Positions 7,695 to 19,739 of a DNA stretch of 64,000 bases are shown in pieces. The first letter of the stretch is position 1. Each line of letters begins with the position of its first letter. Under the pieces are notes generated by a model. It searched no databases. It was not told the DNA's origin and saw only the letters and a list, made by a program, of their open reading frames with translations. The position numbers and the translations under genes were made by a program. The DNA is from Candidatus Contendibacter sp. (GTDB lineage Bacteria; Pseudomonadota; Gammaproteobacteria; Competibacterales; Competibacteraceae). The DNA lies in NCBI GenBank assembly GCA_029624675.1, contig JARSSP010000021.1, forward strand, positions 1 to 64,000. Reading direction: 5' to 3'.

Positions 7695-10586
7695 TCAATC
7701 GCCTTCCATCAATCGTCGCCAGACCCGGATGACGTCTTCGCGCTCGTCCCGCGCCTCATCCACCGGAACCCGGGCCGGCTGCTCTTGCAGCTTGAGCCGA
7801 TGGATGCGCCGACGCAGCGCCCGGTAGGCGTTGCGCAACCGGGCGGCGTCGGCCACGGACAGGACACCGCACCGTTCCAACCCATCGAGTTGGCGGATGT
7901 TGTCGGGATAAATCAGTAAATTCGGGTGGCGGCAGGCGTTGGCCAGAATTTTATATTGCACCATAAATTCAATATCGGCGATACCACCCCGACCCTGCTT
8001 GAGATCGAAGGCCTCGGCGGTACTGGCGTCCAACTCGGCGCGCATCCGCTCGCGCATGTCGCGGACCTCCTGGCGCAACGCAGCGGAATCGCGCTCGCGC
8101 CCCAGCACGTCCCGGCGGATCGCCTGGAACCGTTCGGCCAGCGCCGCCGGCCCCGCCACGACTCGCGCCCGCGCCAGGGCTTGATGCTCCCAGGTCCAGG
8201 CTTGATGGCGCTGGTATTCGGCGAACGCCTCAAAGGAACTGACCAGCAGGCCGGAGCGGCCGCTGGGCCGCAGCCGGGTGTCCACCTCGTAAAGATCGCC
8301 CGCACCGGTGCGGGTAGTCAACCAATGGATGATGCGCTGCACCAGCTTGGCGAAGAAGCTGGGATTGTCAATCGAGCGCGGTCCGTGGGTCAATTGCCGA
8401 TCGCCAGCGCTGTCGTGCAGGAAAACCAGGTCCAGGTCGGAGCCGTAATTGAGTTCGATGCCACCCAGCTTGCCGTAAGCGACGATGGCGAAGCTGGCGT
8501 CCCGCGCCACGCCGTCCACCACGCAGCGAGGTTGACCGAACCTTGGCCGCAGATCGGCCCAGGCCAGCTCCAGCACCGCGCGCAGCAGGGTTTCGGCGAT
8601 TTCGGTCAAGTGATCGCTGACGATCATCAACGGCATGGCGCCGCTGACATCGGCAGCGGCCACCCGCAGCACCTGCGTCTGCTTGAAATAGCGCAGGGCG
8701 TTCAACCGTTCCTCGGGATCGTCGGCCGGCGCTCGCCCTAACTGCAACTCCAATTCCGTCGCCAGTCCTCGGCGATCCAGCGGCGCGTACAGCACGGCGG
8801 GATTGAGCAAATCGTCCAATAACAAAGGATAACGGGCCAAGTGCGCGCCGATCCAGCCGCTGGCGGCGCACAGCTTGACCAAGTGCGCCAAGGTATGCGG
8901 ATGGTCGGCCAACAGCGCCAAATACACCGACCGGCGGGCGACGGTTTCAAGCAGGTTCAGCACCCGCTCCAGGGTCGCGGTCGGCTCCGGCGCGGCGACG
9001 ACCGCCCGCAACACCGGCGGCATCAGCGCGTCCAGCCGCGCGCGTGCGCGTGGGCTCATCGTCCGATAGCTAAAACTGTTTCTTAGGGCCTGCAACCGAT
9101 TCCGGGCTGGCGTCGGCGGCTCGAAACCGTGGTCGGCCAACAATTGCAACGCGGCTTCCTCGTCTGGCTCGTTTCGCCACAGTTCCGCCAGCGTGGTTTC
9201 GCTCCCATCGCTTTCGGGGGTCGTCGCCGGTCCGCCGAACACCTGGGCGAACTGCTGGCTCACGGCCTCGACATGACGAGCCAGATCCAGGGTAAACGCG
9301 CCCCAACTGGACTGGCCCATGGCGAAGGCCAGTCGCAATTGCCCCACTTCATCGTCCGGTAGATCGTGGGTCTGCTGATCGGCCCAGGCTTGCAGGCGAT
9401 TTTCAACCCGGCGCAGGAAGTCGTAGGCCCATTTGAGGCTGGCGACCGCCGGTTCCGGCAGGCGGCCGCTGGCGGCCAGATGATCGAGTACCCGCAGAAT
9501 GCCACGTGCGCGCAGCGCCGAATCGCGGCCGCCGTAGATGAGCTGGAACGCCTGGCCGATGAATTCGATCTCACGGATGCCGCCCGGCCCCAGCTTGATG
9601 TTGCGTCGCATCCCCTTGCGCTCCATCTCCTGGGTAATCATGGCCTTCATCTCGCGCAGGGATTCGAACGCGCCGTAATCCAGATAGCGGCGATAAACGA
9701 AGGGTCGCAGTTCCTCCAGCAGTCGCTCCCCGGCCCCCCGGTCGCCGGCGATGACCCGCGCCTTGATCATGGCGTAGCGTTCCCAATCCCGGCCATGATT
9801 CTGGTAATAGTCCTCGAACGCGGCGAACGAGATCGCCAGTGGCCCGGAATCACCGAATGGCCGCAGCCGCATGTCCACCCGGAACACGAAACCCTCGGCG
9901 GTCGGTTCGGCCAGGGTCTTGATCAGCCGCTGGCCCAGTCGGCGAAAGAATTCCTCGTTGCTGATGGCCTTCACGCCGTCGGTCTGGCCTTGGCGAGGAT
10001 AAGTAAAGACGAGGTCAATATCGGAGGAAAAGTTAAGCTCGCGCCCGCCGAGCTTGCCCATGCCCAACACCACCAGCCGTTGCGGCTGGCCCTCGGCATC
10101 GCGCGGTTCGCCAAACCGGCGGGTCTGCCAGCCGTGCAATCGTTCCAGCGCCGCATCGACCAAATGCTCGGCCAGATCCGTCAAATCGCCCAGCGTTTCC
10201 TCCAATCCGGCCAGCCCGGCCAAATCGCGCCAAGCGATGCGGACCATTTCGCGGCACCGGAACCGGCGCAGCACGACCCCAAGCCGGTCCTCATCCGTGG
10301 CCTCCGGCAGTACCCGTTCCAGCCGATGCGCATAATCACCCGATGCGTAGCGGGTCGCCAGATCGCCACTGTCCAGCAAATCGGTCAACAGCGCCGGCTT
10401 GCGAACGCAGGCGCGAGCGACAAACTCGCTGGCCGACCAAATCGTGGCCAATTGCCCCAGCGCCGCGCCCTCGGGAAGATTAACATTTACTTTTCGCGCG
10501 GCGGTTTCAAAGGCTTCCCAGTGCCCGGCCACTTCACGGCGTAGCGGCTCGGGCAATCGGCTCAGACACTCCGAAAACTCGGTCAT
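7695..10586 (-). CDS. glnE: bifunctional glutamine synthetase adenylyltransferase / deadenylylase
   Basis: GlnE attaches AMP to, and removes it from, glutamine synthetase in response to PII signalling, so it links nitrogen status to ammonium assimilation. The 963-residue length fits the family. The two nucleotidyltransferase domains are both visible: GMGKLGGREL followed by SSDIDLVF near residue 180, and AYGKLGGIEL followed by GSDLDLVF near residue 690. Both keep the catalytic D-x-D. The gene sits between the DUF945 gene (11-base gap) and ilvE. Confidence 0.95.
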   Translation of the reverse strand: MTEFSECLSRLPEPLRREVAGHWEAFETAARKVNVNLPEGAALGQLATIWSASEFVARACVRKPALLTDLLDSGDLATRYASGDYAHRLERVLPEATDEDRLGVVLRRFRCREMVRIAWRDLAGLAGLEETLGDLTDLAEHLVDAALERLHGWQTRRFGEPRDAEGQPQRLVVLGMGKLGGRELNFSSDIDLVFTYPRQGQTDGVKAISNEEFFRRLGQRLIKTLAEPTAEGFVFRVDMRLRPFGDSGPLAISFAAFEDYYQNHGRDWERYAMIKARVIAGDRGAGERLLEELRPFVYRRYLDYGAFESLREMKAMITQEMERKGMRRNIKLGPGGIREIEFIGQAFQLIYGGRDSALRARGILRVLDHLAASGRLPEPAVASLKWAYDFLRRVENRLQAWADQQTHDLPDDEVGQLRLAFAMGQSSWGAFTLDLARHVEAVSQQFAQVFGGPATTPESDGSETTLAELWRNEPDEEAALQLLADHGFEPPTPARNRLQALRNSFSYRTMSPRARARLDALMPPVLRAVVAAPEPTATLERVLNLLETVARRSVYLALLADHPHTLAHLVKLCAASGWIGAHLARYPLLLDDLLNPAVLYAPLDRRGLATELELQLGRAPADDPEERLNALRYFKQTQVLRVAAADVSGAMPLMIVSDHLTEIAETLLRAVLELAWADLRPRFGQPRCVVDGVARDASFAIVAYGKLGGIELNYGSDLDLVFLHDSAGDRQLTHGPRSIDNPSFFAKLVQRIIHWLTTRTGAGDLYEVDTRLRPSGRSGLLVSSFEAFAEYQRHQAWTWEHQALARARVVAGPAALAERFQAIRRDVLGRERDSAALRQEVRDMRERMRAELDASTAEAFDLKQGRGGIADIEFMVQYKILANACRHPNLLIYPDNIRQLDGLERCGVLSVADAARLRNAYRALRRRIHRLKLQEQPARVPVDEARDEREDVIRVWRRLMEGD

Positions 10587-10597
10587 GGCCTTGGCGA

Positions 10598-12103
10598 TTA
10601 GTTTCGCGTCGGTTCCTCGGCGCCATCGTCCGGTTCCAGCGGAATCTCGTCCTCGGTCACGCCATCATCGGCGCCCGCCGTGATCCCCAGTGGAATCTCC
10701 TGGCCATTCACCCACAGCTTGCCACCCTCAAAGCGCGCGCTGGACCGATACTGGTTGCCTTCAAGCCGGATGAAGCCAGCGGTCGTCAGTCCTTGGAGTT
10801 GCTGCGCGACCTGTTGCGCCGCCAGGTTCTGCACAGCCGGTTCACTCGCCGGTTTACCCTGAGCCTGAGCCTGGGCCATCAGTTGTTCCTTGATGGTGCC
10901 GATCAGCAGGGCCTCGACCAGCGCCTTGGACGCCGCAACCTCCGCCGCGCCCTTCTCCACCGCGCCCAGCAGGGCGGAGGGGTCTAGCAGCAGATTGGCC
11001 TCGCTGAAATCCTGGAAATTCAACGTCAACTTGCCCTGCCAATCGCCCTGGGCCAGTTTGGCCTGGGAATCGAGGGTAAACTCCGGCTTGCCGCGCAGCA
11101 GGGTCTTGAGCAGCTTCATCAATTCATCCAGCGCCCCCGGATCCTCCGGCTGGTTGGCCAGCTTCTGTTGCCACTGCTGCAACCGCGCCACGGTCACGCC
11201 GTCCAGATTGCGTAGCGCCAGCCTCAGACTGCCAGAGCCGCTTTGCTGGTCCACGGTCACCTTGTCGGCCTTGATCGCCACTTCGCCGGCCACCTGCTGC
11301 GCGCCTTGCGGATTGAGCGCGCCGGTAATGGCAAGGTTGGTTGCGACGAATGGGGTGCCGGTGGTTTGATCCTGAACCCGCAACTCGCCAACTCCAATGC
11401 TGGAATCGCCAAACAGCAGATCGAAGGCGCCCTTGCGCTGGTTCACGTTCACGTTCAGCCCGTTGAGCTTGACCTGCGCTCCCCCGCTGGCCTCGGGTTT
11501 GCCGATCAAATCGAGACTGGCGACGGTCAATTTACCCTGCACGGCGGCGGCGCGCGGCGCGACTTGGAACTGCCCTTGCAAACCCGAGAACTTGAGGCTT
11601 TGCAAGTCCTCGACGTTGCTCAGGGTCAGCGGCGGCATGGTGATCCGGGTGTCGCTGGCGCCGTCGAATCCAACCCGCGAAATGGCCTCCACCGGTTCCA
11701 GTTTACCGTACAGCTTGGCCAGTTCGCGGGTCCAGGCGCTGCTGTCCGGGTCCAGGGTGGCGCGAATGACCGCTCCACCCCATTGCATCGGCACGCCGGA
11801 AACGTTCCGCCCCGCCAACGGTAGTGGACCGTGATAGATGTCTTGCCGGATCGAGAAGGAAGGATCGATCTCCTTCGATTCGCCCTCTGACAACACAAAC
11901 TGCACGCGGGTGATGGATTGCGACGAGAACAATCCACGCTCGTAGCGCGTCGTGCTGAACTTGACGTTGGGGTTCTTCGCGCCTTCCGCCAAGGCTTCCC
12001 GATACCAGCGCTCCGCTTGCATTCCCGACCAGTACGCCGCGCCGACGAAGCCCGCCGCCGCCAGCACCAGGATAACCACGATCACACCAACCAGTTTTTT
12101 CAT
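10598..12103 (-). CDS. DUF945 (YdgA-like) family protein
   Basis: I chose the ATG at 12103 because it begins MKKLVGVIVVILVLAAAGFVG, a membrane anchor or signal segment typical of YdgA proteins. The longer open frame adds 16 residues of no known character. The 501-residue product continues with WYREALAEG and RYERGLFSS, conserved at the start of the family, and then beta-rich repetitive sequence. It ends in an acidic tail. The family faces the periplasm and its function is unknown. It lies just upstream of glnE on the same strand and may be cotranscribed with it. Confidence 0.8.
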   Translation of the reverse strand: MKKLVGVIVVILVLAAAGFVGAAYWSGMQAERWYREALAEGAKNPNVKFSTTRYERGLFSSQSITRVQFVLSEGESKEIDPSFSIRQDIYHGPLPLAGRNVSGVPMQWGGAVIRATLDPDSSAWTRELAKLYGKLEPVEAISRVGFDGASDTRITMPPLTLSNVEDLQSLKFSGLQGQFQVAPRAAAVQGKLTVASLDLIGKPEASGGAQVKLNGLNVNVNQRKGAFDLLFGDSSIGVGELRVQDQTTGTPFVATNLAITGALNPQGAQQVAGEVAIKADKVTVDQQSGSGSLRLALRNLDGVTVARLQQWQQKLANQPEDPGALDELMKLLKTLLRGKPEFTLDSQAKLAQGDWQGKLTLNFQDFSEANLLLDPSALLGAVEKGAAEVAASKALVEALLIGTIKEQLMAQAQAQGKPASEPAVQNLAAQQVAQQLQGLTTAGFIRLEGNQYRSSARFEGGKLWVNGQEIPLGITAGADDGVTEDEIPLEPDDGAEEPTRN

Positions 12104-12155
12104 GCCTGTATCCCCGATGGTTCCGATGGGCGGCATTATTCCATAAACCACCCAT

Positions 12156-12186
12156 AAAAAAGCCCCGCCAAAGCGGGGCCTTTTTT
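12156..12186 (-). terminator. rho-independent terminator after groEL
   Basis: A 7-bp GC-only stem (GCCCCGC at 12162-12168 with GCGGGGC at 12173-12179) and a 4-base loop is flanked by six A on one side and six T on the other. It can therefore act in both directions. It lies 26 bases past the groEL stop and also separates groESL from the DUF945 transcript. Confidence 0.9.
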
Positions 12187-12211
12187 AGATCGAACGATTT
12201 TCGAACAACGC

Positions 12212-13867
<1,656 letters not shown>

Positions 13868-13921
13868 CTAAAACTCGTTCTGTAAATCGTTCGGAAGAGA
13901 AGGTTTCGCGGGACGGGGCGC

Positions 13922-14212
13922 TTACTTCTCGATGACGGCCATGATTTCGTCTTCACGCATGATGATCAGCTCTTCGCCGTCCACCTTGACTTCGCTGCCC
14001 GAATATTTGCCGAACAGAATATGATCGCCGACCTTGACGTCCAGCGGACGCACATCGCCGTTTTCCAGCAACTTGCCGCGTCCCACAGCCTGCACCGTGC
14101 CGCGCGATGGCTTTTCGGCGGCGGCGCCGGGCAGGACGATGCCGCCCGGACTCCGGGTTTCTTCCTCAACGCGCTTGACCAGCACCCGATCATGCAACGG
14201 CCGAATATTCAT
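13922..14212 (-). CDS. groES: co-chaperonin GroES (10 kDa)
   Basis: GroES is the lid of the chaperonin ring. The 96-residue product begins [12 protein letters not shown] and has the mobile-loop region ([14 protein letters not shown]) plus the C-terminal [17 protein letters not shown], all standard. It is the first gene of the operon. Its 5' leader carries the CIRCE operator and a good sigma70-type promoter. Confidence 0.98.
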   Translation of the reverse strand: MNIRPLHDRVLVKRVEEETRSPGGIVLPGAAAEKPSRGTVQAVGRGKLLENGDVRPLDVKVGDHILFGKYSGSEVKVDGEELIIMREDEIMAVIEK

Positions 14213-14266
14213 CGATGACGTCTCCTTAAGCTAAGGTTCGTTGACTTGAGGTTGGCGCCGCTTTTG

Positions 14267-14293
14267 TTAGCACTCGCCTCTGGTGAGTGCTAA
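14267..14293 (-). promoter_or_regulatory. CIRCE operator (HrcA binding site)
   Basis: The inverted repeat TTAGCACTC-N9-GAGTGCTAA is a perfect match to the CIRCE consensus. It sits in the groES leader immediately downstream of the -10 box, where HrcA would block transcription at normal temperature. hrcA itself is not in this window. Confidence 0.93.
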
Positions 14294-14320
14294 TCATAAT
14301 CGGCGAAAACGCCCTGTCAA
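14293..14320 (-). promoter_or_regulatory. sigma70-type promoter of groESL
   Basis: Reading the minus strand, a consensus TTGACA (14320-14315) is followed after 16 bases by TATGAT (14298-14293), five of six matches to the -10 box. The predicted start point falls inside the CIRCE element. No sigma32-type box was recognised, so repression by HrcA rather than sigma32 activation looks like the main control. Confidence 0.75.
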
Positions 14321-14409
14321 GGGGTTGCCGATGAAGTGGGGTGGGATGAAAAATTTTCAAGAGCGCGGCGCGAAGAAAAAACTCAAGTTGCCATCGGATT
14401 GGTGGCGAT

Positions 14410-16740
14410 TTACCCTGTCGTGACGCTGCCGCCTTCCCACAGTCGCCAGCCATTCTTGCCCGCCTGCTTGGCGGCGTACATGGCCAGATCGGCGCGATGC
14501 GCCAGTTCCTTGGCCGTGCTGGCGTGGTCGGGATACAGGGCGATGCCGATGCTGACCGAAACCCGCGCCGGTCCCTGCGGAAGAACGAACGGCTGGCCAA
14601 TCCGGTCGATGATCTTCTGCGCCACGTTGGTGGCGTCCTGGGGCCGCGCGATGGTCGTCAGCACCACGGCAAATTCATCGCCACCCACGCGAGCCGCTGT
14701 GTCACTCTCGCGCAGGGTGGCTTGCAGACGCCGGCCGACCTGGCGTAACAATTCATCGCCAGCGGCGTGCCCCAAGTTATCGTTGACCGCCTTGAAGCCG
14801 TCCAGGTCAAGCCCCAGCACCGCCACGGTCTGCCGGCCACGGCCAGCCAGTCGCAGCGCCTGCTCCAGACGATCCCAGAACAACGTTCGGTTGGGCAATC
14901 GGGTGAGTCCGTCGTAGTGGGCCAGTTCCCAGTTCTCCTGTTCGCGCAGCCGACGGTCGGTGATATCGTTCAGGATCACGATGGCGCCCACGGTCGCGCC
15001 GTCATGATCGTAAAGGGCGGACCAATACACGCCCAGCCATCGATCGGTCAGACTTTGAAATTCGCCGTCGCCCGCGCGCAGGTTCGAGGCCATTCGCCAG
15101 CGGCGCTCCACCTCGGTGCGTTGGTCGGGGCGGATGCAATCCAGCCAGGAATGCCCCAGCACCGCGGTCGCCGCCTGACCGGTCAGGATGCACCAGGGGA
15201 AATTGACATACCGGCAACATCCCTCGGCATCCACCTCGGCCATGCCGACTGGCGCGGCGGCCAGCATGGCCCGATAGCGCTGCTCGTTGAAAGCCAAATC
15301 GCGATTGATTCGCTGCAACTCGGCGGTCTGGGCCGCAACTTCCCGCCGCAGCTGGTCAGCGTAATCGGCCAGTACCTGCTCGGCGACATATTGGGTGGTG
15401 ATATCGGTCGCCGCGCCGCGATACCCGGCGAAACGCCCCAATTCGTCCTGATAGGGCAGGCCGTTGACCCGCAACCAGCGTACCTCGCCCGCATGGTCCC
15501 AAATGCTAAGCAACACCTCCCGAAAGGGTCGCTTAGCCCGCAACGCCGCTCTCAGCACGTTACGATACCGCCTTGGAATGGCATGGATGCCGGTCCGCCA
15601 CCAGAGTCCGGTTCTAGGCGCCAGTTCCCAGGCCAGCTTACCGCTGAGTTGGGTGATCAATCCGTCCGCGTTGGTATCCCACAACAGATCGTCCGCGACC
15701 CGGATCAGATCACGGAACCGGGTGCGCGCCGAGTCGCCGGCTTCGGTCATGCTTCCCAAGGGCAAGCCCATGAGCGCGACCGCGATCATCACAAGCTGGT
15801 AATACAGCATCGCATTTCGCTGCCCATCCCACGTCGCCAATACCGCCAGTCCCGTTTCCAGCAGGAAAATCGCCACGGTCACCACCGACAAACCACCGGC
15901 GATGGCGATCCACGCCAAGGGCGGCAACACGAACAAAGTCACAAAGGGGAGCGACGCTACGCCCAGCCCCAGCCACGACGGCGCCTTGAACAAGATAACC
16001 AAGGTTAGCGGCAACCCCACGAAGCAGGCGAACCAGAGCCACCACCGCCCGCGCGGTGTCTCCAGGGACGATTGTCGCCACCGCCCCCACTGAAGCCAGT
16101 CGCGCAGACGGGGACCCAGATGCACCAGCAGCAATGGAGCCACGGTGATGATGCCAATGAAATCACCAATCACTCCATGGAGCCAAGCCACGGGCCATGG
16201 GTCGAAGGCATCGGGTCCAGTGTACAGCAGCCACATCGCGCCAATACTCGCTGTCAACCCGCTGGCCAGCAGCGCCGCCCCCAAAAATTGTCCGGTGTAA
16301 GCTTGATCGACGAAGTTGTTATGGGGCCGACCGGCGTTCCAGGCTCGCAACGCCAGGGCTGCCAACAGATAAGCTGCCACCTTGATTAGTGGGGCCACCA
16401 AATGGTCGGCCAGCAACGTCGACGGTGAAACGGGCGAGGGAGCTAGCATCCACAGCACGCCGCTCAGCGATCCTTGGGTCAACAGCACCGGTGGCAACGC
16501 TCGCCAGCCAAAGGTCAACAGAACAAAGAAGAGCAACCCCGCCAGCGGATACCATAGGCTAATCGAGTTGCCGAAAGTCTCGAAAGCCGAGGCGCCGAAC
16601 CAGGCGGCGTGCCAGGTAACGAAATAGAGCAGCCAGAACGCCCACAAGCGCCGACGCCCCGGTTCCCAGCGCCGGAAGAATTCTGGAGAGTTTTCAGGCG
16701 GGAGCCCGGATGATGATGTCGCGTTGGGAAACTTCCGCAT
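14410..16740 (-). CDS. MASE1-PAS-GGDEF diguanylate cyclase
   Basis: The product likely makes cyclic di-GMP. An N-terminal MASE1-type sensor of about eight membrane segments (residues 25-310) is followed by two PAS-like segments and a GGDEF domain. The intact GGDEF is at about 686-690 and is preceded by an RESD inhibitory site (RxxD, five residues before). No EAL domain follows, so it should be a synthase with product inhibition. The open frame extends to 16839. The first 33 residues look non-coding and I prefer the ATG at 16740 (776 residues), although no clear ribosome binding site supports either start. The ligand sensed is unknown. Confidence 0.85.
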   Translation of the reverse strand: MRKFPNATSSSGLPPENSPEFFRRWEPGRRRLWAFWLLYFVTWHAAWFGASAFETFGNSISLWYPLAGLLFFVLLTFGWRALPPVLLTQGSLSGVLWMLAPSPVSPSTLLADHLVAPLIKVAAYLLAALALRAWNAGRPHNNFVDQAYTGQFLGAALLASGLTASIGAMWLLYTGPDAFDPWPVAWLHGVIGDFIGIITVAPLLLVHLGPRLRDWLQWGRWRQSSLETPRGRWWLWFACFVGLPLTLVILFKAPSWLGLGVASLPFVTLFVLPPLAWIAIAGGLSVVTVAIFLLETGLAVLATWDGQRNAMLYYQLVMIAVALMGLPLGSMTEAGDSARTRFRDLIRVADDLLWDTNADGLITQLSGKLAWELAPRTGLWWRTGIHAIPRRYRNVLRAALRAKRPFREVLLSIWDHAGEVRWLRVNGLPYQDELGRFAGYRGAATDITTQYVAEQVLADYADQLRREVAAQTAELQRINRDLAFNEQRYRAMLAAAPVGMAEVDAEGCCRYVNFPWCILTGQAATAVLGHSWLDCIRPDQRTEVERRWRMASNLRAGDGEFQSLTDRWLGVYWSALYDHDGATVGAIVILNDITDRRLREQENWELAHYDGLTRLPNRTLFWDRLEQALRLAGRGRQTVAVLGLDLDGFKAVNDNLGHAAGDELLRQVGRRLQATLRESDTAARVGGDEFAVVLTTIARPQDATNVAQKIIDRIGQPFVLPQGPARVSVSIGIALYPDHASTAKELAHRADLAMYAAKQAGKNGWRLWEGGSVTTG

Positions 16741-16911
16741 GATTTCGCAGGGCCTTGCAGAGGGATCGTCAGGATCGTAATGAATGGACGCTTCGATTCT
16801 GGCATGGCGACCGCAACCACCACCGCCCTGGCCGGTCATAAGTCATCATCGCTTCATCGCTGTCGACCGGAACTTTTCCTAAAATAGCAGTTTTATCTAA
16901 AAAGACACATC

Positions 16912-17241
16912 ATGAACCCATTGCCATTGATCGTCCTTTGCACCTGCCCAGATTTGGTGACCGTCGAACGCATCGCCGAGACCGTGGTCGGCGAGCGGCT
17001 GGCCGCCTGTGTCAACATCGTGCCGGGACTCACCTCAATCTATCGCTGGGAAAATCAGATGCAGCGCGATACCGAATTTTTGCTGCTGATCAAAACCTCC
17101 CCAGCGCTTTACCCGCGGCTGGAGGCGCGCATCCGCGAACTGCATCCCTACCAGGTACCGGAGATCATCGCCCTGCCGATTCAGACCGGATCAGCCGCGT
17201 ACCTGGATTGGATCACGGACTGTACAGGAGCGTCGGAATGA
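16912..17241 (+). CDS. cutA: divalent-cation tolerance protein CutA
   Basis: The 109-residue protein is a full-length CutA1, a small trimeric protein of the PII-like fold linked to copper tolerance. Conserved pieces are LVTVERIAE, ERLAACVNIVPGLTSIYRWE and LHPYQVPEIIALP. Its stop overlaps the dsbD start (ATGA), the same cutA-dsbD coupling known from enterobacteria. Confidence 0.95.
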   Translation: MNPLPLIVLCTCPDLVTVERIAETVVGERLAACVNIVPGLTSIYRWENQMQRDTEFLLLIKTSPALYPRLEARIRELHPYQVPEIIALPIQTGSAAYLDWITDCTGASE

Positions 17242-19220
17242 TGCGAGTGTTTCCGACGTGGATCCGTTGGTTTGCGCTGCTGCTGGCGCTGCTGGCTGGA
17301 TCAGCGGTGGGCGGATTGCTCGACCGCTGGAACAGTTCGTCCCAAGACCAGATTCTTGAGGCCGATCAAGCGTTTCAGTTGACCATCAGCGCGCCCGATC
17401 CATCGACCATCGAGGCTCGCTGGATCATCGCGCCCGGTTATTATCTGTACCGTGACAAATTCCGCCTGAGCCTGCCGGATGTCCATGGTATCGCGATCGC
17501 CGGGGTGGAAATCCCGCCTGGCGAGCCGAAGGATGATCCCTATTTTGGTCGACAGCAAATCTTCCACGGCGAAGCCGTCGTGATTGCCCAATTACGACGC
17601 GAATCATCCGGCGCGCAAACCGCGCGGATCAAGGCCGACTATCAGGGTTGCGCCGAGATCGGGGTCTGCTATCCACCCCTGAGCCAAACGATCAGCGTGG
17701 CCCTGCCGGCGACTACCCTTGGCCCGCCGGTGGAGAAAGAACCAGGGGCCAAGGCCGAAAAAATGGTAACCACTGCCCTTGCCCCGCCCCCCACGCTCGA
17801 CCCCAGGGAACAGGAAATCAAACGCAACGAAGCCGAACCGGATCGGCTGGCGCGGCTGTTGCGCGAACAGCGATTCCTGGCCATCCCCGCCTTTTTCGGT
17901 TTCGGTTTACTGCTCGCGTTCACGCCCTGCGTGTTTCCGATGATTCCGATTCTGTCCAGCCTGATCGCTGGGCAAGGTTCGAATCTGACCCGTGGCCGGG
18001 CCCTTCGGCTGTCGCTGACCTATGTGCTGGCGATGGCGGTCACCTACACAGCCGCCGGCGTGTTGGCGGCGCTGCTGGGGCGCAACATCCAGGCATGGTT
18101 CCAGCATCCCTGGGTGATCGGTGCGTTCAGCGGTCTGTTCGTGCTACTGGCGCTGTCCATGTTCGGCCTGTACGAGGTACGGTTGCCGGCCAATCTGCAA
18201 TACTGGCTCGTGGACTGGAGCAATCGCCAGCGCGGCGGCCACCACATCGGGGTAGCGGTGATGGGTCTGTTGTCGGCGCTGATCGTCAGCCCGTGCGTGG
18301 CCCCGCCGTTGATCGGCGCCCTGACCTTCATCGCGGTAACTGGCGATGTCGCGCTGGGCGCGACGGCGTTGTTCGCCCTGGGTCTGGGCATGGGCGCGCC
18401 GCTGCTGGCCATTGGAGCGTCCGCCGGTCACTGGCTCCCACACGCCGGCCACTGGATGGAGCGAATCAAGACCGTGTTCGGCGTGCTGCTGCTGGCGGTG
18501 GCGCTGGGGTTGCTGGAGCGCATCCTGCCGGCGACGGCGAGCATGGTGCTCTGGGCGACGTTGCTGATCGTCACCGCGACCTACATGGGCGCGCTGCAAC
18601 CGGTCGTGCATGGCGCTCCAGCCTGGCGCACCCTGGTGAAGGGGCTGGGACTGGTGTTGCTGATCTACGGCATCCTACTGCTGGTCGGCGTGGCCGCTGG
18701 CGGTCGCGATCCCTGGCAACCGCTGCGCGGGGTGGGTTTAGTGGCCAACGCCGCCTCCACTTCGCACCCCCTATCGTTCCGCCGGGTCAAGACCGTGGCT
18801 GAGGTGGAAAGTGCAGTGCGCGAAGCCGCTGGTCGTTCGGTCATGTTGGATTTTTACGCCGACTGGTGCGTCAGTTGCCGGGAAATGGAACATTATACCT
18901 TCACTGATCCTGGGGTGCGGGCGACGTTGGCCGACGTGGTCTTGCTCCAGGCCGACGTCACCGCCAACGACGCCGCCGATCAGGCGCTGCTGCAACGGTT
19001 CGGCCTCATCGGGCCACCCGCGATCCTGTTCTTTGGTCCGGACGGCGAGGAACACCGCGAACAACGGGTCATCGGGTTCCTGGACGCCGGAGCGTTCGAC
19101 CAACATCTACGGTCGCTGCTGGGAAATGTTAGGTTGATTTCCAGGGGGTCCTGGCCGGAATTTGCGGCGAACGCGCGGAAACTGGCGGCGAAATGGCCGG
19201 CTTCATCGCCTTCCGGCTAG
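17238..19220 (+). CDS. dsbD: thiol:disulfide interchange protein DsbD
   Basis: DsbD carries electrons from cytoplasmic thioredoxin across the inner membrane to periplasmic DsbC and DsbG. I chose the ATG at 17238, which has AGGAG seven bases upstream and overlaps the cutA stop; the open frame upstream is a shadow of cutA. The 660-residue protein has a signal segment, the N-terminal redox pair C138 and C144, and a central eight-helix domain with C231 (FTPCVFP) and C353 (SPCVAPP). The C-terminal thioredoxin domain has WCVSC (C544, C547). All six redox cysteines are intact. Confidence 0.95.
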   Translation: MMRVFPTWIRWFALLLALLAGSAVGGLLDRWNSSSQDQILEADQAFQLTISAPDPSTIEARWIIAPGYYLYRDKFRLSLPDVHGIAIAGVEIPPGEPKDDPYFGRQQIFHGEAVVIAQLRRESSGAQTARIKADYQGCAEIGVCYPPLSQTISVALPATTLGPPVEKEPGAKAEKMVTTALAPPPTLDPREQEIKRNEAEPDRLARLLREQRFLAIPAFFGFGLLLAFTPCVFPMIPILSSLIAGQGSNLTRGRALRLSLTYVLAMAVTYTAAGVLAALLGRNIQAWFQHPWVIGAFSGLFVLLALSMFGLYEVRLPANLQYWLVDWSNRQRGGHHIGVAVMGLLSALIVSPCVAPPLIGALTFIAVTGDVALGATALFALGLGMGAPLLAIGASAGHWLPHAGHWMERIKTVFGVLLLAVALGLLERILPATASMVLWATLLIVTATYMGALQPVVHGAPAWRTLVKGLGLVLLIYGILLLVGVAAGGRDPWQPLRGVGLVANAASTSHPLSFRRVKTVAEVESAVREAAGRSVMLDFYADWCVSCREMEHYTFTDPGVRATLADVVLLQADVTANDAADQALLQRFGLIGPPAILFFGPDGEEHREQRVIGFLDAGAFDQHLRSLLGNVRLISRGSWPEFAANARKLAAKWPASSPSG

Positions 19221-19284
19221 ACACGATACCCAGGTTCATGCAGAATCGCGCCCCTGTTTTTTACAAGGTTGCCACACTCAACCC

Positions 19285-19734
19285 ATGGCCAAGTTGCTGT
19301 TGCTGAACGGACCCAATCTGAACCTGCTGGGAACCCGGGAACCGGGCGTCTACGGCTCCACCACCCTCTCCGCCATCGAACAGCGTTGCGCGGAGCTGGC
19401 GCGGACGCTGGGACCTCACGAACTAAGCTGTTTTCAAAGCAACGCCGAGCACGAATTGCTCGACCGCATCCACGCTACCCGCCGGGAAGGCATAGCCTTC
19501 GTCGTGATCAACCCCGCCGCCCTCACTCACACCAGCGTGGCGTTGCGCGACGCCTTGCTGGGGGTCGGCATCCCGTTCATCGAGGTGCATCTGTCCAACG
19601 TGTTCGCCCGCGAACCGTTTCGCCACCACTCCTATTTGTCCGACATCGCCGTCGGCGTGATCAGTGGGCTGGGCGCGCAGGGTTACGAACTGGCGCTGCG
19701 CGCCGCCGACCGTTACCTCGCCACGTCAAGATAA
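19285..19734 (+). CDS. aroQ: type II 3-dehydroquinate dehydratase
   Basis: AroQ converts 3-dehydroquinate to 3-dehydroshikimate in the shikimate pathway. The ATG at 19285 gives 149 residues, the usual length, beginning with [20 protein letters not shown]. The catalytic histidine region ([17 protein letters not shown]) and [15 protein letters not shown] are present. It is followed at five bases by accB; aroQ-accB-accC is a common gammaproteobacterial operon. The shikimate route also supplies the chorismate used by the chorismatase at 42205. Confidence 0.95.
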   Translation: MAKLLLLNGPNLNLLGTREPGVYGSTTLSAIEQRCAELARTLGPHELSCFQSNAEHELLDRIHATRREGIAFVVINPAALTHTSVALRDALLGVGIPFIEVHLSNVFAREPFRHHSYLSDIAVGVISGLGAQGYELALRAADRYLATSR

Positions 19735-19739
19735 CCGTC

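Noticed and set aside
9366..10544. 392-codon forward frame opposite glnE
   Set aside because: glnE is unmistakable on the other strand and the frame has no family resemblance.
17648..18802. 384-codon frame inside dsbD in another reading frame
   Set aside because: Arginine/glycine-rich out-of-frame translation of dsbD; all dsbD cysteines are intact in the real frame, so there is no frameshift.
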